Assembly: GCA_017618275.1 (NCBI GenBank)
Contig: JAFZUS010000028.1
Span: 16,513 to 80,512 of the forward strand
Reading direction: 5' to 3'
DNA: 64,000 bases
From: Prevotella sp.
Lineage (GTDB): Bacteria; Bacteroidota; Bacteroidia; Bacteroidales; Bacteroidaceae
Position 1 is the stretch's first letter. Every line of letters starts with the position of its first letter. Shown piece after piece: positions 36,518 to 43,601 of this stretch. The notes beneath the pieces are model-generated. The model was not told the origin of the DNA and made no database searches. It worked only from the letters and a program-made list of their open reading frames with translations. The position numbers and the translations under genes are program-made.

Positions 36518-37594
36518 ATGAAGAATCTTTTAGCATTCATACTGATGGCGTTAAGTCCGCTTGCTGTTCAGGCAGCGGATGGGGAGCAGGACTCCCTGAC
36601 ATTCACCATCATCAAGGAGAATCCCATCACCTCAGTAAAGAACCAGAACCGTAGCGGTACCTGTTGGGATTTCGCGACGGTGGGATTCTTCGAGGGTGAG
36701 ATACTCCGTAAGACAGGTCGCACCTACGACCTCTGTGAGATGTTCGTGGCGAATAAGAACTATGTGGATGAGGCCATCTATCACGTCAGGATGCATGGCG
36801 ACAGCCGTTTCTCAGAGGGTGGCTCAGCAGATGATGTGCTCTCGGTACTGAAGACGCATGGTATCTGTCCTGAGGAGGCGATGCCTGCGCCAGGTACGCT
36901 GACGGGTGACTCACTGGCAAACTTCACTGAATTTTTCAGTGTGCTTACGCCCTACATCGAGGCTGTGGCCAAAAGCAAGGCGAAGAAACTCTCGCGCCAG
37001 TGGCTCGAAGGCTATCAGGCCATCCTCGATGCCTATCTGGGAAAATGCCCTGAACTGTTTGTCTATGAGGGAAAGGAATATACCCCAAAGAGTTTTGCGG
37101 AGAGCCTTGGTCTTGACTTCGACGACTATGTGAGCATCACCAGTTTCACGCATCATCCTTTCTACACGTCGTTCTACATTGAGGCACCTTATAAGTGGCG
37201 CCCCAGTTTGAGTTATAACGTGCCGCTCGACTCTCTTATGATTATCATCGATACTGCCCTTGACAAGGGTTACAATGTCTGCTGGGGTGGTGACGTGAGT
37301 GGCAATGGATTCAATCGTCAGGGGCTGGCACAAGAGGATGTCACGCCAACTCAGGAACTGCGCCAACAGCGGTTTGATGCGTGGGACGCCACCTACGATC
37401 ATGTGATGCTGATCTATGGAAAGGCCAAGGACCAGAAGGGCAACGAGTACTATCTGGTGAAGAACTCTTGGGGCGAGGCGGGTGCTCATAAGGGTATCTG
37501 GTATATGCGCAAGAACTATATTGCTCTGAATACCACCTATATCTTCCTGAACCGCCACGCGCTCAATATTCAACTCCCTTGCCTTGATAATTAA
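36518..37594 (+). CDS. C1-family (bleomycin hydrolase-type) cysteine peptidase
   Basis: The 358-aa protein has a signal peptide at residues 1-20 (LLAFILMALSPLAVQAA). The active-site region NQNRSGTCWDFATVGFFE is near residues 40-58 with Cys in GTCW. His is in DHVMLIYG near 307, and Asn in LVKNSWGE near 324. The order matches peptidase C1B (bleomycin hydrolase/PepC). Unlike cytoplasmic PepC it is exported. A periplasmic or surface aminopeptidase-like role is inferred. A minus-strand small-RNA candidate begins 19 bp after its stop. Confidence 0.88.
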   Translation: MKNLLAFILMALSPLAVQAADGEQDSLTFTIIKENPITSVKNQNRSGTCWDFATVGFFEGEILRKTGRTYDLCEMFVANKNYVDEAIYHVRMHGDSRFSEGGSADDVLSVLKTHGICPEEAMPAPGTLTGDSLANFTEFFSVLTPYIEAVAKSKAKKLSRQWLEGYQAILDAYLGKCPELFVYEGKEYTPKSFAESLGLDFDDYVSITSFTHHPFYTSFYIEAPYKWRPSLSYNVPLDSLMIIIDTALDKGYNVCWGGDVSGNGFNRQGLAQEDVTPTQELRQQRFDAWDATYDHVMLIYGKAKDQKGNEYYLVKNSWGEAGAHKGIWYMRKNYIALNTTYIFLNRHALNIQLPCLDN

Positions 37595-37612
37595 AGCCTT
37601 TATTCCGTTAAG

Positions 37613-37680
37613 TTGTTGCTATTTTAATAAGTCGCTTGCCAGACCAACTGGGGCTCTTACCCTAAATAGGTTCCATTCAT
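37613..37680 (-). ncRNA. Structured small-RNA candidate, copy A (DinD-linked)
   Basis: The RNA folds as three nested stems: C37619-T37624 with A37664-G37669, T37628-G37631 with C37656-A37659, and CCAG (37639-37642) with CTGG (37648-37651) around a 5-nt loop. Promoter 37685-37715 (minus) drives it. Copies lie at 38756-38819 (nearly identical) and 38686-38747 (diverged, with compensatory changes). There is no reading frame. No clear terminator follows, so the 3' end is uncertain. The direction is antisense to the end of the C1 peptidase gene and divergent from dinD. Confidence 0.65.
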
Positions 37681-37684
37681 GCAG

Positions 37685-37715
37685 CAAAGATATACTCTTT
37701 TTCTGATATCTGCAA
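37685..37715 (-). promoter_or_regulatory. Promoter of small-RNA copy A
   Basis: On the minus strand TTG (37715-37713), 20 bp, TATCTTTG (37692-37685), followed by CTGC. Confidence 0.75.
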
Positions 37716-37731
37716 GTATTTCCTTTTTTTC

Positions 37732-37762
37732 TTGCTCATTTCCCAAATTTGTAATAAATTTG
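37732..37762 (+). promoter_or_regulatory. Promoter of the dinD gene
   Basis: TTG (37732-37734), 20 bp, TAAATTTG (37755-37762). The stretch CTTGCTCATTTCCCAAATT is almost repeated before the nuclease-like gene (38871-38889), so both divergent promoter regions are homologous. Confidence 0.75.
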
Positions 37763-37786
37763 CAAGCAAAATCAAACAATAGTAAT

Positions 37787-38659
37787 ATGGATATCCAAAA
37801 GATACAACACTATAAAACAGCCTTCGATCTAATTGTAAAAGAAATCAAGGATGAAGAAGGCAACAGCATTGAAGTATGGTATGCCCGTGAACTTCAACCA
37901 CAATTGGGCTATGCCCGTTGGGAAAACTTTGTGGTGGCTATTGGTCGTGCGATGGAATCGTGTAAGACACTGGGAATCAACATTGATGATCATTTTCGTG
38001 AGGTCACGAAAATGATAGCCTTGGCTAAGGGTGCTCAACGTGATATTCAGGATTTTATGCTCACCCGCTATGCCTGCTATCTGATAGCCCAGAATGGTGA
38101 CCCAAAGAAGGAGGAGATTGCTTTTGCGCAGAGTTATTTCGCTGTGCAGACCCGCAAAGCCGAACTTATAGAAAAGCGACTCAATGAGATTGCCCGTCTT
38201 GATACCCGTGAGCGTCTTCGTGCATCAGAAAAACAACTAAGTCGCAATATCTTCCAACGTGGAGTTGATGACAAAGGATTTGGGCGCATCCGCTCTAAAG
38301 GTGATCAAGCCTTGTTTGGAGGTCTAACCACAGAGCAAATGAAACTGCGCCTAGGAATTAAGAGCGGTGCCTTGGCTGACCGTTTGCCAACGTTGACTAT
38401 TGCTGCTAAGAATCTTGCTACAGAAATGACCAACTATAATGTTGAGCAGAAAGACCTTCACGGTGAAATGAGCATTACGGCAGAACATGTTCAAAACAAC
38501 CGCAGCGTCCGTGGCATGTTGGGACAGCGTGGCATCAAACCTGAAGAACTACCCCCTGCTGAAGACATCAAGAAGGTGGAGCGTCGTGTAGCCAAAGACG
38601 AGAAGGATATGTTGAAAGAAAACAAGAAACTCCCGAAAGGAAGGAAATGTGATGTATAA
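37787..38659 (+). CDS. dinD: DNA-damage-inducible protein D (DinD-like)
   Basis: The protein is 290 aa from the ATG at 37787; the frame before it crosses the promoter. VWYARELQPQLGYARWENF near residue 25 is the BRO-N/DinD N-terminal pattern. FMLTRYACYLIAQNGDP and ..FAQSYFAVQTRKAELIEKR follow, then RGVDDKGFGRIRSKGDQALFGG and a Lys-rich tail. In E. coli DinD is LexA-controlled and acts on RecA filaments. No SOS box can be recognised here. The gene sits between small-RNA copies A and B, with the same intergenic module duplicated before the next gene, as in an accessory cassette. Confidence 0.88.
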   Translation: MDIQKIQHYKTAFDLIVKEIKDEEGNSIEVWYARELQPQLGYARWENFVVAIGRAMESCKTLGINIDDHFREVTKMIALAKGAQRDIQDFMLTRYACYLIAQNGDPKKEEIAFAQSYFAVQTRKAELIEKRLNEIARLDTRERLRASEKQLSRNIFQRGVDDKGFGRIRSKGDQALFGGLTTEQMKLRLGIKSGALADRLPTLTIAAKNLATEMTNYNVEQKDLHGEMSITAEHVQNNRSVRGMLGQRGIKPEELPPAEDIKKVERRVAKDEKDMLKENKKLPKGRKCDV

Positions 38660-38685
38660 TATGCTTAATATAATGGAGTTGCATG

Positions 38686-38747
38686 GGTACTCCGTTTTAA
38701 CAGGTCGTTTGCCAGAGCAACTGGGACTCCTGTCCTAAACGGAGTTT
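38686..38747 (-). ncRNA. Structured small-RNA candidate, copy B
   Basis: It has the same three-stem design as copies A and A' but different stem sequence. ACTCCGTTT (38689-38697) pairs with AAACGGAGT (38737-38745), ACAGG (38700-38704) pairs with CCTGT (38729-38733), and CCAG/CTGG (38712-38724) is unchanged. Both outer stems are preserved by paired substitutions and are longer than in copy A. It has no promoter of its own and lies downstream of copy A' on the minus strand, so both may be cut from one transcript. Confidence 0.6.
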
Positions 38748-38755
38748 AAAAGTGC

Positions 38756-38819
38756 TTCTATTTTAATAAGTCGCTTGCCAGACCAACTGGGGCTCTTACC
38801 CTAAATAGGTTCCTTTCAC
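38756..38819 (-). ncRNA. Structured small-RNA candidate, copy A' (nuclease-linked)
   Basis: This copy is nearly identical to copy A from the outer stem to the -7 box; only a few bases in the 5' leader differ. The outer stem is 38758-38763 with 38803-38808. It has its own promoter at 38824-38855 with a spacer unrelated to that of copy A. It is divergent from the putative nuclease gene at 38962. The 302 bp between dinD and that gene hold the two RNAs and the two divergent promoters. Confidence 0.65.
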
Positions 38820-38823
38820 GCTG

Positions 38824-38855
38824 CAAAGATAGGTGTTTTTCACTTAACTTCCAAA
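38824..38855 (-). promoter_or_regulatory. Promoter of small-RNA copies A' and B
   Basis: On the minus strand TTTG (38855-38852), 20 bp, TATCTTTG (38831-38824). Confidence 0.75.
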
Positions 38856-38871
38856 TCTTTTAGGCAAAAAC

Positions 38872-38902
38872 TTGTTCATTTCCCAAATTCTTTGTATTTT
38901 TG
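38872..38902 (+). promoter_or_regulatory. Promoter of the nuclease-like gene
   Basis: TTG (38872-38874), 20 bp, TATTTTTG (38895-38902). The predicted leader to the ATG at 38962 is about 50 nt. Confidence 0.7.
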
Positions 38903-38961
38903 CACCTACATCTATTATAGATGAAATCTGCTTTGCAGATATTAAAAGCATATTAAAGAAT

Positions 38962-39477
38962 ATGATTAACTTTCAGTTTTTCCCAAGATCGCATGGTGTA
39001 ACACCTGAGATTCAAGCGGTCATAGATTGCTTTAAGAAGATAGAAATAACACTTGAAGATGGTACACATCGTGTTTCAAACGATGTCCTTGCTCTTTTGC
39101 GCCCACACCTTGAGGCCTGTGGTTATAGCGTTGAAAAGGGGAAAGGCCGAGATGAAAAAATAGATGTTCCCGTACTTTTTGGAGAGAACAACGCTATTGA
39201 CAAATCGTTTTATGCAGATGCTTTTAATAGGGAACATAATATTGTCATCGAAGTTGAGGCTGGACGCGCTGTTAGAAACAATCAGTTCCTCAAGGATATT
39301 TTCCAAGCCTGCATGATGTTTGACGTGGAATATCTTGTTGTTGCAGTATTAAATGAATATTCTGGCGGAGGAGTTGTTAGCAAAGATTACCAAGAAGTAA
39401 AGACCTTTCTTGAGACTCTGTATATCTCAAATCGTCTTAAACTTCCGTTAAAAGGAATTTTACTAATCGGATACTAA
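38962..39477 (+). CDS. Putative PD-(D/E)XK nuclease-fold protein
   Basis: The protein is 171 aa from the ATG at 38962; the open frame to 38872 includes the promoter and lacks an ATG. The segment KIDVPVLFGENN...FYADAFN...NIVIEVEAGRAVRNNQFLKDIFQACMM resembles restriction-enzyme-like folds (BglII/BamHI type). It has an acidic residue followed by an E-x-E strand and a helix with a basic residue. LVVAVLN.Y reads as the next core strand. I do not recognise a named family, and nuclease function is inferred. It is followed after 3 bp by an 84-aa gene, probably its partner. The divergent small RNA A' shares its intergenic region. Confidence 0.55.
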   Translation: MINFQFFPRSHGVTPEIQAVIDCFKKIEITLEDGTHRVSNDVLALLRPHLEACGYSVEKGKGRDEKIDVPVLFGENNAIDKSFYADAFNREHNIVIEVEAGRAVRNNQFLKDIFQACMMFDVEYLVVAVLNEYSGGGVVSKDYQEVKTFLETLYISNRLKLPLKGILLIGY

Positions 39478-39480
39478 AAT

Positions 39481-39735
39481 ATGAGGTGGAACTATACCAT
39501 AATAAGATGCCAAACAACAGACAAATTCAAAATAATGGATTTATTGTGCGATGCCGAGGAATACAAACTCATTAGAGATCATGTCGATGTTGTTTATTAC
39601 TATGGTGATACCCCACGTGAAAAGAAAGAAACACAACAGTTGATAGAGAGAAACATAAAAATACTTATTGTGAACAATATACGGTCTGAAAGTCACCCAG
39701 AATTTATTGATGATTGGTTTTTTATATTAAAATAA
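39481..39735 (+). CDS. Hypothetical 84-aa protein, partner of the nuclease-like gene
   Basis: MRWNYTIIRCQTTDKFKIM begins three bases after the previous stop, so the two are co-translated or coupled. The protein has no signal peptide or membrane span. It is rich in Asp/Glu and aromatic residues (VDVVYYYGD, FIDDWFFILK) with an alpha/beta pattern. It might be an accessory or immunity component; no family is recognised. A weak terminator follows. Confidence 0.6.
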   Translation: MRWNYTIIRCQTTDKFKIMDLLCDAEEYKLIRDHVDVVYYYGDTPREKKETQQLIERNIKILIVNNIRSESHPEFIDDWFFILK

Positions 39736-39750
39736 AAAGCAACAGATTTC

Positions 39751-39773
39751 ACCGATTATCTCGGTTTTTTTTT
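39751..39773 (+). terminator. Terminator of the nuclease-like operon
   Basis: ACCGA (39751-39755) pairs with TCGGT (39761-39765), followed by a run of Ts. Confidence 0.65.
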
Positions 39774-39781
39774 GCGGAGGA

Positions 39782-40237
39782 ATGAAACAGATAGAAGTTG
39801 TTGCAGCGATTATCCACGATGATGAGGGTCGTATCTTCGCCACGCAACGGGGATATGGCGATATGAAGGATGGTTGGGAGTTTCCTGGGGGGAAGATGGA
39901 ACCAGGGGAAAGTCCTGAGGAGGCTCTGAGGCGTGAGATATGGGAGGAACTGGAAACGAGAATCGTCGTTGAGCGGTTGGTGCAGACGGTGGATTATGAC
40001 TATCCCAAGTTGGCCAATGGCCGAGCCTGCTCACGCTCGGAAGTCTCAAAGCAAGCTTTGGCCTCCTCTCGCTCAACCGCAGCCTTTCATCTCAAGATGC
40101 ATTGCTTCTGGTGTCACATCGAGAGTGGAAGTCTCACGCTGAAGGAGCATAAGGCTGCGCGATGGCTCAGCAAAGACCACCTGGACAGCGTGGATTGGCT
40201 GCCAGCAGATAAGGAAGTGATAAAAGTACTAATCTGA
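39782..40237 (+). CDS. Nudix hydrolase (MutT-like) with palindromic insertion
   Basis: The 151-aa protein carries the Nudix box G-x5-E-x7-REUXEE at residues about 37-59 (GKMEPGESPEEALRREIWEEL), which binds Mg2+ and cleaves nucleoside diphosphate-X compounds. WEFPGGKMEPGE and the ATQRGYGDMK segment point to the 8-oxo-dGTP/(d)NTP pyrophosphatase MutT group. Between DYDYPK and FHLKMHCF, where relatives join directly, 25 extra residues (77-101) are encoded by a palindromic element (40010-40084). The insertion is in frame and falls in a loop between strands, so the enzyme may still be active. Confidence 0.88.
   Translation: MKQIEVVAAIIHDDEGRIFATQRGYGDMKDGWEFPGGKMEPGESPEEALRREIWEELETRIVVERLVQTVDYDYPKLANGRACSRSEVSKQALASSRSTAAFHLKMHCFWCHIESGSLTLKEHKAARWLSKDHLDSVDWLPADKEVIKVLI
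40010..40084. repeat. 75-bp palindromic element inserted in frame in the Nudix gene
   Basis: The element is exactly 25 codons. It holds a CAAAGC-AA-GCTTTG palindrome (centre about 40054), a GAGCCTGCTCACGCTCGG inverted segment on the left and CTCTCGCTCAACCGC on the right. Ser/Arg/Ala-rich insert peptides such as SRSEVSKQAL are typical of selfish palindromic elements in coding regions. Confidence 0.65.
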
Positions 40238-40239
40238 CT

Positions 40240-40866
40240 TTATTTCCCGAAGCCGATAGGATGGTTCAGCAGGATGATGCTGGTGTCGGCAAGGTTCAAC
40301 TCTTTCTTGATGGCATCTTTGTCCATCATGGCGCGAGCCACGGTGTGCAGGCCGAGAGCAGTGCAGGCCAGATAGATGTTCTGCGACACATAGCCGGCAT
40401 CCACGCCGCCATAGCGGTTGTTGTCCATCCGTTCATTGTCCTTTGTGCTGACGAGGAGTAGCGACACTGGGGCTGTCTTTGCAAAGTCCTGTCCTGCTGC
40501 GAGACTGGAACGGATGTCTGTCATCGTAACGGGAACCAACGTGTTTTCTTTAGGCATATAGCGGCAGACACCATACTGTGAACATACAAACACCTTGATG
40601 TCCTGCATATTGATAGCCGAGGGAGCCGTGATCTTGCCTGTGGCGGGATCGCTGATACCGCAGGCGGCCCAGAGGATGGTGGAGACGGTTTGGAGATCAA
40701 CGTCTTTGTCAGACATGTCACGGTAGGAGCGACGCTGCTTCAGGGCATCGCCAAGCGACATGGAGAGTTTCTGTACTTCTGGCTGAGGCAGGGAGATGGA
40801 TTCCTGCGCATTTGCCGTCCCAATCATCGTAGTCAGGGCAAGCAGTGATAATAGCAATTTTTTCAT
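40240..40866 (-). CDS. Exported nitroreductase-family protein
   Basis: The protein is 208 aa from the ATG at 40866 (MKKLLLSLLALTTMIGTANAQ is a signal peptide). LKQRRSYRDMSDKDVDLQTVSTILWAACGI is the FMN-binding N-terminal pattern of SagB/nitroreductase-like proteins. GG.DAGYVSQNIYLACTALGLHTVARAMMD is the conserved central helix. FMN-dependent reduction is the family activity; the substrate is unknown. An exported nitroreductase-like protein is usual in Bacteroidota. The gene ends 3 bp from the opposing Nudix gene stop, so the two converge without a terminator. Confidence 0.85.
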   Translation of the reverse strand: MKKLLLSLLALTTMIGTANAQESISLPQPEVQKLSMSLGDALKQRRSYRDMSDKDVDLQTVSTILWAACGISDPATGKITAPSAINMQDIKVFVCSQYGVCRYMPKENTLVPVTMTDIRSSLAAGQDFAKTAPVSLLLVSTKDNERMDNNRYGGVDAGYVSQNIYLACTALGLHTVARAMMDKDAIKKELNLADTSIILLNHPIGFGK

Positions 40867-40893
40867 TTTCGTATTTTTGTTTAGAATCGGGAG

Positions 40894-40901
40894 CAAATAT
40901 A
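40894..40901 (-). promoter_or_regulatory. -7 box of the nitroreductase gene
   Basis: TATATTTG on the minus strand, 28 bp upstream of the ATG at 40866. Confidence 0.65.
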
Positions 40902-40950
40902 CGAAAAAAATAATGTAATAGAATTATTTTGTTAATATTTCGAAGATTTT

Positions 40951-40981
40951 TTGTTGTTTTTAGGGATTATTTGTATTTTTG
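40951..40981 (+). promoter_or_regulatory. Promoter of tatA-tatC
   Basis: TTG (40951-40953), 20 bp, TATTTTTG (40974-40981). This excludes the TTG at 40951 as a translation start. Confidence 0.7.
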
Positions 40982-41007
40982 CAATCAAAACTAGAAACGA
41001 ATCAGAT

Positions 41008-41202
41008 ATGTTTGAATCATTGTTGTTGTTTGGACTTGGAATGCAAGAGATACTGGTTATCGCATTGATTGTCTTGTTGCTTTTCGGTGGCAAGAAGATT
41101 CCTGAGTTGATGAAGGGCCTTGGCAAAGGTGTGAAGAGTTTCAAGGAGGGAATGAATGAGGTGACGGATATCACGAAGGACGAAGAGAAAAAGGATGAGT
41201 AA
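41008..41202 (+). CDS. tatA: Twin-arginine translocase subunit TatA
   Basis: The 64-aa protein has a short periplasmic N-terminus, a transmembrane helix ([21 protein letters not shown]), the FGGKKIPE hinge and an amphipathic helix ([15 protein letters not shown]) with a charged tail. This is the normal TatA/E build. It forms the size-adjusting pore of the Tat pathway. The gene overlaps tatC by 8 bp. The start at 41008 follows the promoter. Confidence 0.93.
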   Translation: MFESLLLFGLGMQEILVIALIVLLLFGGKKIPELMKGLGKGVKSFKEGMNEVTDITKDEEKKDE

Positions 41203-41974
41203 AGGGTTGGGGAAGGCAAATCCCCTCCAACAGGACCGAGAGGTTATGACCTTTTGGGATCACCTTGATGAACTGCGCTCTGTCATCATCCGTAGCCTTG
41301 TCATCACGGTGTTGGCTGGTGCGGTGGCTTTCTGTCTGAAGGAACAGTTGTTTGCCGTGGTACTGGCGCCTCGTACGAGTGATTTCATCACTTTCAGGCT
41401 GATGGGTGTGGAGCCGTTCAGCATCCACCTGATGAACACGGGATTGACGGAGCAGTTTATGGTTCACCTGAAGACGGCGATGTATGTGGGTGTGTTGGTA
41501 GCCTCACCTTATATTATCTTTCTGCTCTTCCGTTTCGTCTCACCTGCGCTCTATGACAATGAGAGAAAATATGCCACGGCTCTGGTGACGAGCGGTTACC
41601 TGATGTTCATGCTGGGCACGCTGCTGAACTACTTCTTGATCTTCCCGTTGACGGTGAAGTTTCTTGGAACGTATCAGGTGAGCGAGGATGTGGCGAACAT
41701 GCTGACGCTGCAGTCGTATATGGACACGCTCATCATGATGAGTCTCGTGATGGGAATCGTCTTTGAACTGCCTGTTGTCAGTTGGCTACTGGGAAAGATG
41801 GGCCTGATCAATGCTTCGATGATGAAGACCTGGCGGAAGCATGCCATTGTGGCTATCCTGATAGTGTCGGCTATCATTACCCCAACGACAGATGCCTTTA
41901 CGCTCTTTATCGTGGCTCTGCCAATATGGCTCCTTTACGAAGTGAGCATTCTAATCGTTAGAAATAATGAGTAA
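41195..41974 (+). CDS. tatC: Sec-independent translocase subunit TatC
   Basis: The 259-aa six-span membrane protein has the TatC signatures [15 protein letters not shown] at the N-terminus and F..P.LYDNERK in the first periplasmic/cytoplasmic loop, plus the FELPVV and [12 protein letters not shown] segments. TatC recognises the twin-arginine signal. The last residues RNNE and the stop are encoded by the AT-rich repeat. The likely client AKR gene (43665) lies two genes downstream. Confidence 0.95.
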   Translation: MSKGLGKANPLQQDREVMTFWDHLDELRSVIIRSLVITVLAGAVAFCLKEQLFAVVLAPRTSDFITFRLMGVEPFSIHLMNTGLTEQFMVHLKTAMYVGVLVASPYIIFLLFRFVSPALYDNERKYATALVTSGYLMFMLGTLLNYFLIFPLTVKFLGTYQVSEDVANMLTLQSYMDTLIMMSLVMGIVFELPVVSWLLGKMGLINASMMKTWRKHAIVAILIVSAIITPTTDAFTLFIVALPIWLLYEVSILIVRNNE

Positions 41975-42129
41975 TTAGTAATGAGTAATTGTGATTACTT
42001 CTAAAGACAGGTGAAAAGTGTAATAACAGGTAAGTATGAATTATTTGAAATGTAACATAAAAATGGATAAAATGAGGAATGGCAGGGGTAATCATAATTA
42101 CTCATTACTAATTACTCATTACTAATTAA
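41964..42129. repeat. AT-rich inverted-repeat element, IVP-element derivative
   Basis: The left arm 41964-41998 and right arm 42089-42129 are complementary. The inner right flank (ATGAGGAATGGCAGGGGTAA) aligns with the last codons of the IVP gene (31757-31776). It fills the 163-bp gap between tatC and the next gene; no reading frame is present. Confidence 0.65.
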
Positions 42130-42137
42130 AAAGACTT

Positions 42138-43601
42138 ATGCTAAAGAAAATCAGAACAATCCTTGCAGCGGTGTTCTTTGTATTGATCACCCTGCTCTTC
42201 CTCGACTTCACGGGGACACTGCATCACTGGCTCTCGTGGATGGCCAAGATTCAGTTCCTGCCTGCTGTGATGGCACTCAATGTGGTGGTCGTCGTGGCAC
42301 TTCTGTTGCTGACGCTCGTCTTCGGACGCATCTACTGTTCCGTCATCTGTCCGCTGGGTGTCCTGCAAGATGTCTTGGCGAGGATTCGCAGGAAGAAGAA
42401 CAAATACAGTTATAGCAAGGAGGTGCGCTGGTTGCGCTATCCGGTTTTTGTGGTATTCGTCATTGCTGTGGTGACTGGCGTAGGTTCGCTCTTTCAGTTG
42501 TTGGCACCATATAGCGCCTATGGCCGTATCGCCACGATGATCTTCCAACCAGTGTGGAAGTTCGGAAACAACATATTGGCGACGTTGGCAGAGCGGGCCG
42601 ACAGTTATGCTTTTTATAGCGTCGATACGTGGATGCGTTCGATGCCTGTGTTTGTCATCGCTGCCGTGACATTGGCGGTTCTCTTCGTATTGGCTTGGCG
42701 CGGAGGACGAACTTATTGCAATACCGTCTGTCCCGTTGGTACCATTCTCTCGTTCTTTGCCCGTTTCTCGTGGCTGAAGATCCGTTTCAATGAGGAGAAG
42801 TGCAAGAACTGTTCGATGTGTTCAAGGAACTGTAAGGCGGCTTGTATCGACTATAAGACGCATACCGTCGACTATAGTCGTTGCGTGGCCTGTGGCAATT
42901 GCATCGATAAGTGTAAGTTCGGGGCGCTGTCTTATTCTTTTTCGCCATCGGCGAAAAAGAATAAGTCAGTCGATGCTTCGAAGCGCTCCTTCCTCATAGC
43001 ATCGGCTCTCGTCTCTACCGCTGCACTGGCGCAGAAGAAAGAGAAACTGATGGATGGTGGCCTGGCAGAGATTGAGGACAAGGTAGCCCCTAAGCGTCAG
43101 ACGCCACTCACACCTCCGGGCTCTCTCTCTCATTGGCACTTTGCCAGACATTGCACAGGTTGTCAACTCTGTGTCTCGGAGTGTCCCAATGGCGTGCTTC
43201 GTCCCTCAACCGACCTGATGCACCTGATGCTGCCAGAGATGTCGTATGAGCATGGCTACTGCCGTCCGGAGTGTACGCGTTGCTCGGAGGTCTGTCCTGC
43301 AGGGGCTTTTCATCTGATTGATCAGGACGAGAAAACCTCGATACAGATTGGTCATGCCGTCTTTATCAAGAAAAACTGTGTGGCAGTCACCGATGGTGTG
43401 GAGTGCGGCAACTGTGCCCGTCACTGTCCCTCCGGAGCCATTGAGATGGTGATGCTCGACGAGAACGATGAGGAATCGCCGTCGGTGCCCGCCATCAATG
43501 AGGCTGCCTGCATCGGTTGTGGTGCCTGTGAGTATGTCTGTCCGTCGCGTCCCTTCTCGGCCATCTATGTCGAGGGGCACGAAGTGCACAAGAAGATATA
43601 A
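42138..43601 (+). CDS. Membrane polyferredoxin (NapH/CcoG-like 4Fe-4S protein)
   Basis: The 487-aa protein has four or so transmembrane helices in residues 1-210. They include RIYCSVICPLGVLQD and RTYCNTVCPVGTILS, the paired CxxxCP motifs of NapH/NosR/RdxA-type electron-transfer proteins. Multiple 4Fe-4S motifs follow: CKNCSMCSRNCKAAC, CVACGNCIDKC, CTGCQLCVSECP, CTRCSEVCP, CGNCARHCP and CIGCGACEYVCP. A hydrophobic segment with KRSFLIASALVSTAALA lies between the second and third clusters. It probably passes electrons from quinol or menaquinol to a periplasmic partner, for which the downstream aldo/keto reductase is a candidate. Confidence 0.88.
   Translation: MLKKIRTILAAVFFVLITLLFLDFTGTLHHWLSWMAKIQFLPAVMALNVVVVVALLLLTLVFGRIYCSVICPLGVLQDVLARIRRKKNKYSYSKEVRWLRYPVFVVFVIAVVTGVGSLFQLLAPYSAYGRIATMIFQPVWKFGNNILATLAERADSYAFYSVDTWMRSMPVFVIAAVTLAVLFVLAWRGGRTYCNTVCPVGTILSFFARFSWLKIRFNEEKCKNCSMCSRNCKAACIDYKTHTVDYSRCVACGNCIDKCKFGALSYSFSPSAKKNKSVDASKRSFLIASALVSTAALAQKKEKLMDGGLAEIEDKVAPKRQTPLTPPGSLSHWHFARHCTGCQLCVSECPNGVLRPSTDLMHLMLPEMSYEHGYCRPECTRCSEVCPAGAFHLIDQDEKTSIQIGHAVFIKKNCVAVTDGVECGNCARHCPSGAIEMVMLDENDEESPSVPAINEAACIGCGACEYVCPSRPFSAIYVEGHEVHKKI

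Noticed and set aside
37613-38819. Repeats around dinD as integron attC sites
   Set aside because: The nested stems resemble attC folds, but no GTTRRRY/RYYYAAC core boxes are present, no integrase is near, and each RNA copy of type A has a well-spaced promoter.
37613-38819. CRISPR-like array
   Set aside because: The repeats are only three, separated by a whole gene or by 10 bp, with no spacers and no cas genes.
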